From Thermohalobaculum sediminis (lineage in GTDB: Bacteria > Pseudomonadota > Alphaproteobacteria > Rhodobacterales > Rhodobacteraceae), in NCBI RefSeq assembly GCF_023487995.1, contig NZ_JAMFKN010000007.1, positions 124,001 through 188,000 on the forward strand: a stretch of DNA of 64,000 bases, written 5' to 3'. Within the stretch, counting starts at the first letter, position 1, and each line of letters starts with the position of its first letter. Under the pieces are notes generated by a model, which saw only the letters and a program-made list of their open reading frames with translations, was not told the origin of the DNA and ran no database searches. Of the stretch, positions 18,781-28,404 are shown piece by piece. A program made the translations under genes and the position numbers.

Positions 18781-19919
18781 TACGGCATGCGCTCCGCGAG
18801 GTCGCGCACCTGGGACTCCGGCGCCGGGTGGTCGAGCGAGAGGCGCAGCGCCCGCGGCTCGGCCTCGATCGGCCGGGTCCAGAGCCACGCGAAGGTCCGC
18901 CCGATCGGCGCGCCCTCGTGCAGGATCGCCCGCACCGCCTCGGCGATGGGCATGTCGACGCCCTTCATCCGCGCGAGGTCGGTGACCGAGATCGCGTTCG
19001 CCTCGCCCTCGACCACCACGGGGCGGCCGTCGAAGCAATCGGCCCGCCGGCGGCCGCGGCCAAGCTGGATGCCGAGGCTGAGATTTCGCGAGTGGGTGGA
19101 CGAGCAGGTGAGCGTGAGATCGCCCACGCCCGACAGCCCGGTCACGGTCTCGCGCCGCCCGCCCAGCGCCTCGGCCAGCCGCTTGATCTCGTCGAGCCCG
19201 CGGGTGATCAGCGCGGCGCGCGTATTGGCGGCAAAGCCCGCGCCCTCCATCATCCCGCAGGCGATGGCGACCACGTTCTTGACCGCGCCGCCCACCTCGA
19301 CGCCCACCAGGTCATCCGACACGTAGGGCCGGAAATTCGCGGTCCCCAGCGACAGCGCCATGCGCGCCGCCAGCGTCTCGCCGGGCGCGACGCCTTCGGG
19401 GAAATCCGAGGCGATGGTGGCCGCCGTCAGGTGGCCCGCCGCGGCCTCGTCCGCGAAGGTCGGGCCCGACAATGCCCCGATCGGGTGGCCGGGAAGCTCC
19501 TCGGCCGCGATGTCCGACATCAGGAGCCCGGTGCCCGCCTCGATACCCTTGGCGCACAGCACCACAGGCACGCCCGCCGGCAGGCAGGGGCCGAGCGCAC
19601 GGCAGACCGCGCGGATCGTCTCGGAGGGCGTCACGATCAGCACGGCATCGCTCTGCCGCGCCATCACCGCCAGATCATCGGTGAGCGCGATGCTGCCGGG
19701 CAGCGCGATGCCGGGCAGGTAGCGGGCGTTCTCGCGCGCCGCCTCCATCTCGGCGATCGCCGCCGCGTCGCGCCCGCAGAGCGCGACGCTCCGACCCGCG
19801 CGCGCCGCGATCACGGCCAGCGCCGTGCCCCACGCCCCGGCGCCGACGACCCCGATTCGCCCGTAGGGTCCCTCCCGCGTCTCGCCCGTCGTAGCCAGTC
19901 CGGTGTCGAATGCGTTCAT
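18780..19919 (-). CDS. gpsA: NAD(P)-dependent glycerol-3-phosphate dehydrogenase
   Basis: A 379-residue enzyme reducing dihydroxyacetone phosphate to sn-glycerol-3-phosphate. GVVGAGAWGTALA is the dinucleotide-binding loop, LCAKGIE and ALSGPTFADEAA are family blocks, and the GVEVGGAVKNVVAIACGMMEG region carries the catalytic lysine. With the ATG at 19919 (GGGAGG seven bases upstream) about 25 residues precede the Rossmann strand; a longer start at 20000 is possible. As first gene of the gpsA-phosphatase-ggpS operon it probably serves glucosylglycerol synthesis and may be an extra copy besides a housekeeping gpsA. Confidence 0.93.
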   Translation of the reverse strand: MNAFDTGLATTGETREGPYGRIGVVGAGAWGTALAVIAARAGRSVALCGRDAAAIAEMEAARENARYLPGIALPGSIALTDDLAVMARQSDAVLIVTPSETIRAVCRALGPCLPAGVPVVLCAKGIEAGTGLLMSDIAAEELPGHPIGALSGPTFADEAAAGHLTAATIASDFPEGVAPGETLAARMALSLGTANFRPYVSDDLVGVEVGGAVKNVVAIACGMMEGAGFAANTRAALITRGLDEIKRLAEALGGRRETVTGLSGVGDLTLTCSSTHSRNLSLGIQLGRGRRRADCFDGRPVVVEGEANAISVTDLARMKGVDMPIAEAVRAILHEGAPIGRTFAWLWTRPIEAEPRALRLSLDHPAPESQVRDLAERMP

Positions 19920-20621
19920 TTCCTCGCCTCCCGTCCCGCGAGCCGGCGAGCCGGCGGCGGTGTCGTTGTCGTGGGGGCGGGGCTCGTCGGTCTCGATCAC
20001 GGCGCCAGGCTCCGGTCGCGGGTAACCCGCGCACAGGATTACACCCCCTTAGGCATCTTTCGCCAGTGGCAGCATGGATGGCCGCGGGATGCGGCACGCT
20101 GCCGGCGTGTGCTCACGGCTGTTTATCGCATGTGCGAGAAGGTAATCACGAAAGGCGAAAGGTCAAGCATAGAATCGAATCAACCCGCCCAAACCCGAGC
20201 CGAGGAGCGTTCGGCCACGACTCCTTGCCCATAAATTACGCAAATGATCACATAAAAGCCATATAGATGGAAATTCATGCCGAGCTTGTTTACAGCATCG
20301 CATCCTGGGCAGGGCTGGACTGTATCAGTTTTATATTTTTTACTTATATATACAATAATTATACATGATTTTTACATGGCGTGGCGCGCAATGCACGGGG
20401 GCAAGACCGCGCCAAGGCGCCCTGGGAAGAAGTTCTCGGCAGGTCGATCCCAAGTAAAGTTGAAATAATTTTAAGTAAACGCTGTGAGATCTACGGGATA
20501 TCTCTCCTGTTTTCATCGGATGTTGAAATTTCCCTGGCTCACGCTCTATATTGCAGTGCGAAATCGCGGCGGGGATCTCGTCACTCTTCATATGCTGTTG
20601 GATGGAATTGGAGGACAGGGC
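19920..20621. promoter_or_regulatory. 700-base AT-rich divergent control region between gpsA and galU
   Basis: No convincing gene is present. The stretch from about 20110 to 20610 is far poorer in G and C than the rest of the window, above all 20320-20380, where runs of T and TATA-like steps occur. It separates the synthesis operon (minus strand) from the galU-hydrolase operon (plus strand), both tied to one osmolyte, so it is the obvious place for osmotic control. Several short frames exist but none has a recognisable product. Confidence 0.55.
20523..20552 (+). promoter_or_regulatory. Candidate sigma70 promoter for galU
   Basis: TTGAAA (20523-20528) and TATATT (20547-20552) are 18 bases apart and would start a transcript near 20559, giving a leader of about 63 bases to the galU ATG. 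It is the best-matching pair near this end of the AT-rich region. Confidence 0.45.
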
Positions 20622-21515
20622 ATGAGTTCGACAAGGATCAGGACGGCCGTCTTTCCGGTCGCAGGGCTTGGCACGCGCTTTCTGCCGGCGACGAAGGCGA
20701 CCCCGAAGGAGCTGCTGCCGGTCGTCGACACGCCGCTGATCCAGTTCGCGATCGACGAGGCCCGTGCCGCGGGCATCGATCGCATGGTCTTCGTGAGCCA
20801 CCCCTCGAAGGGCGCGATCGAGACATATGTCCGGCAGGACGCTGCGCTGTCGCGCACCCTGCGCGAACGCGGCAAGGCGCGCCTCGCGGCCCGGCTCGAC
20901 GCGCTGGCGCTTGACGCGGACGAGGACGTGATCTTCGTCATGCAGCCCGAGCCGCTCGGGCTGGGCCATGCCGTGCTGTGCGCGCGCGAGCATGTCGAGG
21001 GCGAGGCTTTCGCGGTCCTGCTGCCCGACGACCTGATCCTCGGCCGGCCCGGATGCCTCGAGGAAATGATCCGCGCCCACGCGCTCCATGGCGGCCACCT
21101 GGTGGCCGCCATGGAGGTGCCGCCCGATGCGACCGCGAGCTATGGCATCCTCGAACCCGGCGCGGTCGAGGGCCGGCTGGTGCCCGCCCGGGGGATCGTC
21201 GAGAAGCCCGCCCCGGCCGAGGCGCCCTCGCGCCTCGCGGTGGTCGGGCGGTACGTCCTCGATGCGTCGATCCTCGACGACCTCGCCCGCCAGGGGCCCG
21301 GCGCAGGTGGCGAGATCCAGCTCACGGACGCGATCGCCGCGGGGATCGAGCGCGTGGGCCTCGCGGGGTTCCGCTTCTCGGGGACGCGCTACGACTGCGG
21401 GTCGAAGGCCGGGATGCTGGCGGCGACCCTCGCGCGGGCATCCGCCGATCCGGCTTGTGCCGAGGTGCTCGCCGCGTTCCGCGACGGTATTCAGCCGCGA
21501 ACTGCTGCCGCATGA
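20622..21515 (+). CDS. galU: UTP-glucose-1-phosphate uridylyltransferase
   Basis: A 297-residue nucleotidyltransferase making UDP-glucose. AVFPVAGLGTRFLPATKA with TPKELLPVVDTPLIQ is the GalU signature, and QPEPLGLGHAV, LLPDDLILG and GRYVLDASI follow in the usual order. GGAGG seven bases before the ATG at 20622 decides the start; the frame is open for 46 more codons upstream in the AT-rich control region and that part is not coding. Position opposite gpsA-ggpS suggests supply of activated glucose for glucosylglycerol, or use of glucose released by the next gene. Confidence 0.94.
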   Translation: MSSTRIRTAVFPVAGLGTRFLPATKATPKELLPVVDTPLIQFAIDEARAAGIDRMVFVSHPSKGAIETYVRQDAALSRTLRERGKARLAARLDALALDADEDVIFVMQPEPLGLGHAVLCAREHVEGEAFAVLLPDDLILGRPGCLEEMIRAHALHGGHLVAAMEVPPDATASYGILEPGAVEGRLVPARGIVEKPAPAEAPSRLAVVGRYVLDASILDDLARQGPGAGGEIQLTDAIAAGIERVGLAGFRFSGTRYDCGSKAGMLAATLARASADPACAEVLAAFRDGIQPRTAAA

Positions 21516-21576
21516 GGGCCGCGATGCGGATCGGCCCGCCCGCCCGCCTCCAGACTGACTGGCGGGAGCGGGTCCG

Positions 21577-23973
21577 ATGACCCTGCCGACTCCGGCATCG
21601 CCCCCGCCGATCGAGCGGAACGAGGCGCGGACCGCCCGCCTCGCCGCCCGCTGCCAGGCGGCGCTGGTCGAGGCGCCCTCGGCCTTCGAGGCGGCGCGGC
21701 GGATCGCGCGGCGACTCGGCGCCCGCGTGGTGGGCGGGTCGGCCGAGATCGGCTTCTGGGTGCCCGAACTGGTCGATCTGCGCGTGCCCGAGGGCGATGT
21801 CTTCCTCGAGATCCTCGACCCGCTCGAGCCGCTCGACCTGACCGTGGCGCGGCACCGCCTCCGCTTCCGCCGCACCCGGCTGCCCATGGCCCGGGTCGAC
21901 GCCTATGCCTGGATCGCCGTCGACGGCATGGTGGCGGGGCGGCGCGACCGCGTCGGCACCTTCTACGCCCTCGCCTGGCGTGACACCGAGGGGCGCTGGC
22001 ACCGCGTGCTCGATCCGCTCGCGGCATCCCTGCCCTTCGGCGCGTTTGCACCGGCCGAGTTCTACGACATCGGCGCCATGCAGGCCGCGCGCGCCGATGC
22101 CACCTATTTCCGCGACCTTGCGGGGGAGGAGGTCGCGAAGCTAGGGCCGGCGGCGAACATCCTCCAGATCCATGTGCCGACCGCGACGGCGGGCGGGACG
22201 CTCGCGAGCCTTGCGCGGCACTTCGGCATGCTGGCCGACCGCGTCCGCCGGGGCGCCGCGCCCGAGCCGTCGGAGCGGATCTTTCTCGGCTATGACGCGG
22301 TGCAGCTGATGCCGGTCGAGCCCACCACCGTCTACGAGGCCGGCCCCGCCTTCTGGGTCGAGACGGCCTTGCGGGACGACGCCGTCGAGGTCGACCTGCG
22401 CCGCCCCGACACCACCAACTGGGGATACGACGTCGTGATTTCGGGCATGGCGGCGGTCAATCCCGCGCTGCTAGAATCCGGACGGCCCGACGAGCTGGTC
22501 GATCTCGCGGCCGTGCTCCATACCTTCCCCGGCGGGCCGAGGAAGCTGATCCTCGACGTGGTCTATGGCCACTCGGACAACCAGGGGCTGGATGCGCTGA
22601 ACGCGCATTTCTTCGCCGGGCCCAACATGTATGGCCAGAACATCGCCTACCGGAACCCGGCGGTGCGCGCGATCCTGCTGGAGATGCAGCGGCGCAAGGT
22701 CGATTTCGGCGCCGACGGCGTGCGGGTCGACGGGGCGCAGGACTTCCAGTGGTGGGACGCGGACGCGCAGGTGATGCGCCATGACGACGACTACCTCCAG
22801 CAGATGGCGGATGTCGTGCAGGAGGTGGCGGGACGACGCTATCGCCCGTGGTTCATCTTCGAGGACGGCCGCCCCTGGCCCGAGCCGGACTGGGAGCTCT
22901 CGTCGACCTACCGCTCCGTGATCGAGCGCCAGCGCGACCCGGACGTGTTCCAGTGGGGGCCGCTGACCTTCGCCCACAATACGCCGTTCCTCTACACCTT
23001 CTGGCTGTCGAAGTTCTGGCGAATCCGCGAGATCCTGACCTGCGGCGAGAACTGGATCTCGGGCTGCGCCAATCACGACACGCTGCGGCGCGGCACGCAG
23101 ATCAGCCCGCGGCTCAATGTCAACACGCGCCTCGGCGCCACCCAGATGGAGATCCTCGACAAGGCCTACGACAACCCGGCCGTCAACATGCTGACCTATG
23201 TTGCCTTCCCCGGCGTGCCGATGGACTTCCTCAACGCGGGGGCGCGCGCCTCGTGGGGCTTCATCCGCAACCAGGACGACCGCTGGGGGGTCAAGATCGT
23301 CGCCGAGGAGGCGATCTCGCTGAAATGGCAGATCGACGACTACGCCTATTCGGTCCCGGGCGCGTTCCGCAGGCTCAAGGAGATGGGCTTCGAGACGCGC
23401 GCCGCCCTCGCCCGGTTCCTCGAATTCCTGCCGGCGCTGGTCGACGTCACCGGCTACGACCTCGAGGTGATCGTCAAGCTCCTGAACGCGGTGGACCCCC
23501 CGCTCGACGGCCCGATGCCGCTCACGGTGGCGGGGCTCAAGCAGATCGCCCGCGCCTGGATGGACGACATGCACGACCACTGCAACGTGTCGCGCTACCA
23601 CGAGCATCTGGGCGAGGCCCAGACCGGGTTCACCCATGCCCTGCGGCAGTTCCGCCTCGAGCGGCCCTGGCTGCGGTGGAACCTCGGGCCGGACGACAGC
23701 TTCGACTACGTCCGGCCGACCGAGGGGCGCGTGCTCTTCACCTCCCTGCGCCATGCACCCGAGACGGCCCCCCGGCGCGAGACGGTCTTCATGCTGACGC
23801 ACATGGAGGGTGGGCCGATCGAGGAGATGGACCCCCTCGAGCATCTGCCCCCCGGCACCGGCCGAGACGGCTGGGAGCTTGCCCTCGCGACGCCCCCGAT
23901 CGGCCCCGAGTATAGCGGCGGCCGCCTCACCCTGCGGGACAGCATGGGGCTGACATTCCTGCGCCGGGGCTGA
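21577..23973 (+). CDS. gghA: GH13-type glucosylglycerol hydrolase-like protein
   Basis: A 798-residue alpha-amylase superfamily protein without signal peptide. The catalytic set can be placed at Asp385 (GVRVDGAQ), Glu429 (FIFEDGRPW) and Asp501 (CANHDTLR). The unusual long N-terminal part with LQIHVPTATAGGTL and the WFIFEDGRPWPEPDWE region match GghA, the cyanobacterial enzyme that splits glucosylglycerol to glucose and glycerol when salt stress ends. Lying after galU and opposite ggpS, it supports a complete make-and-recycle locus. A related GH13 role such as phosphorylase activity cannot be excluded. Confidence 0.8.
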   Translation: MTLPTPASPPPIERNEARTARLAARCQAALVEAPSAFEAARRIARRLGARVVGGSAEIGFWVPELVDLRVPEGDVFLEILDPLEPLDLTVARHRLRFRRTRLPMARVDAYAWIAVDGMVAGRRDRVGTFYALAWRDTEGRWHRVLDPLAASLPFGAFAPAEFYDIGAMQAARADATYFRDLAGEEVAKLGPAANILQIHVPTATAGGTLASLARHFGMLADRVRRGAAPEPSERIFLGYDAVQLMPVEPTTVYEAGPAFWVETALRDDAVEVDLRRPDTTNWGYDVVISGMAAVNPALLESGRPDELVDLAAVLHTFPGGPRKLILDVVYGHSDNQGLDALNAHFFAGPNMYGQNIAYRNPAVRAILLEMQRRKVDFGADGVRVDGAQDFQWWDADAQVMRHDDDYLQQMADVVQEVAGRRYRPWFIFEDGRPWPEPDWELSSTYRSVIERQRDPDVFQWGPLTFAHNTPFLYTFWLSKFWRIREILTCGENWISGCANHDTLRRGTQISPRLNVNTRLGATQMEILDKAYDNPAVNMLTYVAFPGVPMDFLNAGARASWGFIRNQDDRWGVKIVAEEAISLKWQIDDYAYSVPGAFRRLKEMGFETRAALARFLEFLPALVDVTGYDLEVIVKLLNAVDPPLDGPMPLTVAGLKQIARAWMDDMHDHCNVSRYHEHLGEAQTGFTHALRQFRLERPWLRWNLGPDDSFDYVRPTEGRVLFTSLRHAPETAPRRETVFMLTHMEGGPIEEMDPLEHLPPGTGRDGWELALATPPIGPEYSGGRLTLRDSMGLTFLRRG

Positions 23974-24105
23974 CCGCAGACCGGCGCCGCGGAGCCGCCC
24001 GCGCGATATTCCCGCTTCGCATTCGGCGCCGGGTCGCTATCGTTGGCAGGGTCTGGTCACGCCGGGGGACCGGGACGCCGATAGCCGCCGCAGGGAGCCG
24101 CCACC

Positions 24106-24486
24106 ATGTCTGACCGCCACCAGGCCGGCATGAAGACCCGCCGCACGGTGCTGGGCGATGCGCATGTCGACCGCGCCGAGGCCGCCAAGACCGCCTTCGA
24201 CGCGCCCTTCCAGGACTTCATCACCGAAGGCGCCTGGGGCAGCGTCTGGGCGCGCCCGGGGCTGTCGCTGCGCGACCGCTCGCTGATCACGCTGGCGCTC
24301 CTCGCGGCGCTGGGTCACTGGGACGAGGTGGCGATGCATGTCCGCGCCACCCTCAACACGGGCGCGACGCCCGACGAGCTGCGCGAGGCCATGCTGCATG
24401 TCGCCGTCTATGCCGGGGTGCCGGCGGCAAATCATGCGCTCAAGGTGATCCGGGCCGCCTATGCCGAAGTTGGCGTCGAGCTGTGA
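24106..24486 (+). CDS. pcaC: 4-carboxymuconolactone decarboxylase
   Basis: A 126-residue CMD/AhpD-fold protein. RRTVLGDAHVDRAEA, LSLRDRSLITLALLAALG, and EAMLHVAVYAGVPAANHA are the standard PcaC blocks, including the glutamate and histidine of the active site. It decarboxylates 4-carboxymuconolactone to the enol-lactone, the step after PcaB. It stands alone, 18 kb from pcaHGB, with a good CAGGGAGCC ribosome site. Confidence 0.92.
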   Translation: MSDRHQAGMKTRRTVLGDAHVDRAEAAKTAFDAPFQDFITEGAWGSVWARPGLSLRDRSLITLALLAALGHWDEVAMHVRATLNTGATPDELREAMLHVAVYAGVPAANHALKVIRAAYAEVGVEL

Positions 24487-24652
24487 GCTCCCCGCGCGGC
24501 CGCGTCGCTTCTGCCCGCTGCGGGGTCGCAAAGACCATTGACATCGGGGTTGCGCCAAAGCGTGCTGTGCGGGGGGCACAGGGCGATCCGGAGATCCGGC
24601 CGCCGACCGGCAGAATGCCGTGCAGCGCGGGGCGGCAGAATGAGGGGCTGAA

Positions 24653-25606
24653 ATGGCGCGGGTCTGGGGGATGGTCGCACAACGGGTCGCGCTGGGGATA
24701 TTCACGCTCTTCGTCATCTCGCTGATCATCTTCGGCGCGGTCGAGTTGCTGCCCGGCGATCTCGCGCAATCCGTGCTGGGACAGGCGGCGACGCCCGAAA
24801 CGCTCGCGGCCTTCCGGCGCGAGCTCGGGCTCGATCTGCCGGCACACGAGCGCTACCTCTCCTGGTTGGGCGGGGTCCTGCAGGGCGACTTCGGCAACAG
24901 CCTCGCCAACCGGCGGCCGATCGCCGACCTGATCGGCGTGCGCTTCTCGAATACGCTGTTCCTCGCGCTCTATGCCGCGGCGATCTCGGTCCCGCTGTCG
25001 CTGGTGCTCGGCATTCTCGCGGCGCTCTGGCGCAACTCGATCTATGACCGCGCGGTGAACGTTGCGACGCTGAGCTCGATCTCGTTTCCCGAGTTCTTCG
25101 TCGCCTACATCCTGGTGTTCTTCATCGCGCAGGCGGGGTTCTTCCCCTCGATCGCCAATGTCTCGACCGACGTGTCGTTCGGCGAGCGGCTTTACCGGAC
25201 CTTCCTGCCGGCACTGACGCTCACGCTGGTGGTGACCGCGCACATGATGCGGATGACCCGGGCGGCGATCATCAACCTGCTGGCCTCGCCCTATATCGAG
25301 ATGGCGCGCCTCAAGGGCCTCAGTCCCCGGCGCATCATCCTGCGCCATGCCCTGCCGAACGCGCTTGCGCCCATCATCAACGTGATCGCGCTGAACCTCG
25401 CCTATCTCATCACCGGCGTGGTGGTGGTCGAGGTCGTGTTCGTCTACCCGGGGCTGGGGCAGCTCATGGTCGACTCGGTCGCCAAGCGCGACATCACGGT
25501 GGTTCAGGCCTCGGCGCTGATCTTCGCGGCCGCCTTCGTCACCCTCAACCTGATCGCGGACGTGCTGTCGACCCTGTCGAACCCGCGCCTCGTTCACCGG
25601 CGCTGA
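24653..25606 (+). CDS. ABC transporter permease, DppB/OppB type
   Basis: A 317-residue inner-membrane permease. After a first helix near the N-terminus it has a periplasmic stretch with LPGDLAQSVLG and FGNSLANRRPI, then five helices. The coupling-helix motif is EMARLKGLSPRRIILRHALPN. It would form a heterodimer with the next gene. In most such operons a binding protein comes first; here only 166 bases without a gene precede it. The substrate is unknown. Confidence 0.88.
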   Translation: MARVWGMVAQRVALGIFTLFVISLIIFGAVELLPGDLAQSVLGQAATPETLAAFRRELGLDLPAHERYLSWLGGVLQGDFGNSLANRRPIADLIGVRFSNTLFLALYAAAISVPLSLVLGILAALWRNSIYDRAVNVATLSSISFPEFFVAYILVFFIAQAGFFPSIANVSTDVSFGERLYRTFLPALTLTLVVTAHMMRMTRAAIINLLASPYIEMARLKGLSPRRIILRHALPNALAPIINVIALNLAYLITGVVVVEVVFVYPGLGQLMVDSVAKRDITVVQASALIFAAAFVTLNLIADVLSTLSNPRLVHRR

Positions 25607-25618
25607 GGGGGCGGGCAG

Positions 25619-26542
25619 ATGGCATTCCTTTCGGGCGCGATGTGGCTGGCGGCGATCCTCGCGGGGTCGGCGGCGCTGGCCTGGGCATTCCGCGCGGCCC
25701 TGGTCGCCCTTCTGCCCGCGACGGCGGCGCGGGTGATGCGCACGGCGCCGCTGACGGCGAGCTTCGGCCTCGTGGTGATCCTGCTTTATGTCGTCGCGGC
25801 GGTCTTCGCCGACCTGATCGCGCCATTCCCGGAACGCGCCGTGGTCGGCGCCGAGTATCTGCCCTGGGAGGGCGCGCACATCCTCGGCACCGACAATCTG
25901 GGACGCGACATGTTCTCGCGCCTGATCTACGGCGCGCGCAACACGGTGGGGATTGCGGTTGCGACCACGGCGCTCGCCTTCCTGCTCGGCTCGGTGCTGG
26001 GGCTTCTCGCGGCGACGGTCGGCGGCTGGCTCGACCAGGGGCTGAGCCGCCTCGTCGACGTGCTGATGGCGATCCCGGCGCTGATCTTTGCGCTCTTGCT
26101 GCTCACGATCTTCGGGACCTCGGTCGTGACCCTGATCCTCGTCATCGCGGTGATCGACGCGACGCGCGTGTTCCGGCTGGCGCGGGCGGTCGCGCAGGGC
26201 ATCGTGGTCATGGACTACATCGAGGCGGCAAAGCTGAGGGGCGAGCGTCTGCCGCGGCTGATCCTGCGCGAGATCCTGCCGAACGCGATGGCCCCGCTGG
26301 TCGCCGAGTTCGGGCTGCGGTTCTGTTTCGTGTTCCTGTCTATCTCGGCGCTCTCGTTCCTCGGGCTCGGCATCCAGCCGCCAACGGCTGACTGGGGCTC
26401 GATGGTGCGCGAGAACGCGACGCTGATCACCTTCGGCGACGTGACCCCGCTTCTTCCCGCGGGGGCGATCGCGCTGCTCACGGTCGCGGTCAACTTCGTC
26501 GTCGACTGGATGCTGCACCGGGCGAGCGGGCTGAAGGAGTGA
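25619..26542 (+). CDS. ABC transporter permease, DppC/OppC type
   Basis: A 307-residue partner permease. HILGTDNLGRDMFSRLIYGARNT is the family block, here beginning at about residue 85; the coupling motif is DYIEAAKLRGERLPRLILREILPNA in the EAA loop, and FLGLGIQPPTADWG lies near the C-terminus. It starts 12 bases after the DppB-type gene and four bases before the ATPase gene. Confidence 0.88.
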   Translation: MAFLSGAMWLAAILAGSAALAWAFRAALVALLPATAARVMRTAPLTASFGLVVILLYVVAAVFADLIAPFPERAVVGAEYLPWEGAHILGTDNLGRDMFSRLIYGARNTVGIAVATTALAFLLGSVLGLLAATVGGWLDQGLSRLVDVLMAIPALIFALLLLTIFGTSVVTLILVIAVIDATRVFRLARAVAQGIVVMDYIEAAKLRGERLPRLILREILPNAMAPLVAEFGLRFCFVFLSISALSFLGLGIQPPTADWGSMVRENATLITFGDVTPLLPAGAIALLTVAVNFVVDWMLHRASGLKE

Positions 26543-26546
26543 GACG

Positions 26547-28208
26547 ATGACCACGAAGCCGGTGCTCCTCGAGATGCGCGGCGTGCGGATCGAGGGCCGC
26601 GCGGACGAGACCTGGTCCGACATCGTGCGCGACATCGACCTCACGCTGCACCGCGGCGAGGTGCTGGGGCTGATCGGCGAGTCGGGCGCGGGAAAATCGA
26701 CGCTGGGGCTCGCCGCGATGGGCTACACCCGCGACGGCTGCCGGATCTCCGAGGGCTCGATCCGCTTCGACGGGATCGACCTGATCGTTGCGCCCGAGGC
26801 CGAGCGGCGCGGGCTGAGAGGCCGGCGCATCGCCTATGTGGCGCAGTCCGCGGCCGCATCGTTCAACCCCGCCCACCGCCTCATCGACCAGTATTGCGAG
26901 ACGCCCGTCCAGCACGGCGTGATGAGCCGCGCCGAGGCCGAGCGCGACGCCGTCGAGCTTTACCGCCGGATGCGCCTGCCGAACCCCGGCGAGATCGGCT
27001 TCCGCTATCCGCACCAGGTCTCGGGCGGCCAGCTCCAGCGCGCCATGACGGCGATGGCGATGGCCTGCCGGCCGGATCTCATCATCTTCGACGAGCCGAC
27101 CACCGCGCTCGACGTCACCACCCAGATCGAGGTCCTCTCGGCGATCCGCGACGCGGTGCGCCAGTTCGACACGGCGGCGATCTACATCACCCACGACCTC
27201 GCGGTGGTGGCGCAGATGGCCGACCGCATCAAGGTCCTGCTCAAGGGCCGTGAGGTCGAGGAGGCGCCGACCCGCGAGATGCTGAGCACGCCGCGCGAGG
27301 CCTATACGAAATCGCTCTGGGCGGTGCGCAGCCATGCCCGGACCGAACAGCCCCCCGCGCCAGCCTCCGAGACGCCGGTGGTCTCGGTCCGCGGGGTGAC
27401 GGCGGCCTATGGCAAGGTGCCCGTGCTGCACGAGGTGAGCTTCGACATCCACCGCCGCCGCACCGTCGCGGTGGTGGGCGAGTCGGGCTCGGGCAAGTCC
27501 ACGACCGCGCGGGTGATCACCGGACTCCTGCCGCCGTCGGCGGGGGAGGTCGCCTTCGAGGGCAAGGTGCTGCCGGCGGACTACCGCCAGCGGTCGAAGG
27601 ATCAGCTGCGGCAGGCGCAGATGATCTACCAGATGGCCGACACCGCGCTGAACCCCCGGCACCGCATCCGCGAGATCATCGGCCGACCGGTCGAGTTCTA
27701 TCTGGGCCTGAGGGGCCGCGCGCTGACCGAGCGGATCCGCGAGCTTCTGCACCTGATCGAGCTCGAGCCCGACCGGTTCATCGACCGGCTGCCGTCCGAG
27801 CTCTCGGGCGGGCAGAAGCAGCGCATCGGCATCGCGCGGGCGCTGGCGGCCGAGCCGCGCTTCATCATTTGCGACGAGGTGACCTCGGCGCTCGACCAGC
27901 TGGTGGCCGAGGGGATCCTCAAGCTCCTCGACCGGCTGCAGGCGGAATTCGACCTCGCCTACATGTTCATCACCCACGACCTCGCCACGGTGCGCGCCAT
28001 TGCGGACGAGGTAGTGGTGATGAAGGACGGCCGCGTGGTCGAGCAAGGGCCCAAGGGCGAGATGTTCACGCCCCCGCACCACGCCTACACCGAACTCCTG
28101 CTGTCCTCGGTCCCCGACATGGATCCCGACTGGCTCGACCGCCTGCTCGAGGCTCGCCGCCAGGGCAAGGCCGGCGCCGAGGCCGCGGGCGAGAGCGCCG
28201 GGAACTGA
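26547..28208 (+). CDS. Fused oligopeptide-type ABC ATPase (DppD-DppF)
   Basis: A 553-residue double ATPase. The first domain has Walker A GESGAGKST, signature VSGGQLQRAM and Walker B IIFDEPTTALD; the second has GESGSGKST, LSGGQKQRIGIARAL and FIICDEVTSALD. It energises the two preceding permeases. The second Walker B reads CDEVTSALD rather than ADEP, as in many DppF-type domains. No binding-protein gene is linked. Confidence 0.9.
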   Translation: MTTKPVLLEMRGVRIEGRADETWSDIVRDIDLTLHRGEVLGLIGESGAGKSTLGLAAMGYTRDGCRISEGSIRFDGIDLIVAPEAERRGLRGRRIAYVAQSAAASFNPAHRLIDQYCETPVQHGVMSRAEAERDAVELYRRMRLPNPGEIGFRYPHQVSGGQLQRAMTAMAMACRPDLIIFDEPTTALDVTTQIEVLSAIRDAVRQFDTAAIYITHDLAVVAQMADRIKVLLKGREVEEAPTREMLSTPREAYTKSLWAVRSHARTEQPPAPASETPVVSVRGVTAAYGKVPVLHEVSFDIHRRRTVAVVGESGSGKSTTARVITGLLPPSAGEVAFEGKVLPADYRQRSKDQLRQAQMIYQMADTALNPRHRIREIIGRPVEFYLGLRGRALTERIRELLHLIELEPDRFIDRLPSELSGGQKQRIGIARALAAEPRFIICDEVTSALDQLVAEGILKLLDRLQAEFDLAYMFITHDLATVRAIADEVVVMKDGRVVEQGPKGEMFTPPHHAYTELLLSSVPDMDPDWLDRLLEARRQGKAGAEAAGESAGN

Positions 28209-28404
28209 ACCGGCCCGCTCGCTCCGCTCCGCTCGCCCCGCCCGCCATCCGACCCGACGCGCCAAGGCCGGCCGCGCCTACATGGCGCGCCGAGCGGCAT
28301 GCGCTTCGCCGAAGCCACCCGCCATCGCGATCCGTTCTGGACATGGCCGCCTGACTGGTCCATTTTGTGCGCGCCATACGAAGGCGCCACTGAATCGGTA
28401 GGAA

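Noticed and set aside
20277-20468. Small 63-codon frame with a hydrophobic stretch in the AT-rich region
   Set aside because: AT-rich DNA readily encodes hydrophobic residues; there is no clear ribosome site and the end becomes basic and low-complexity. Kept only as something to test.
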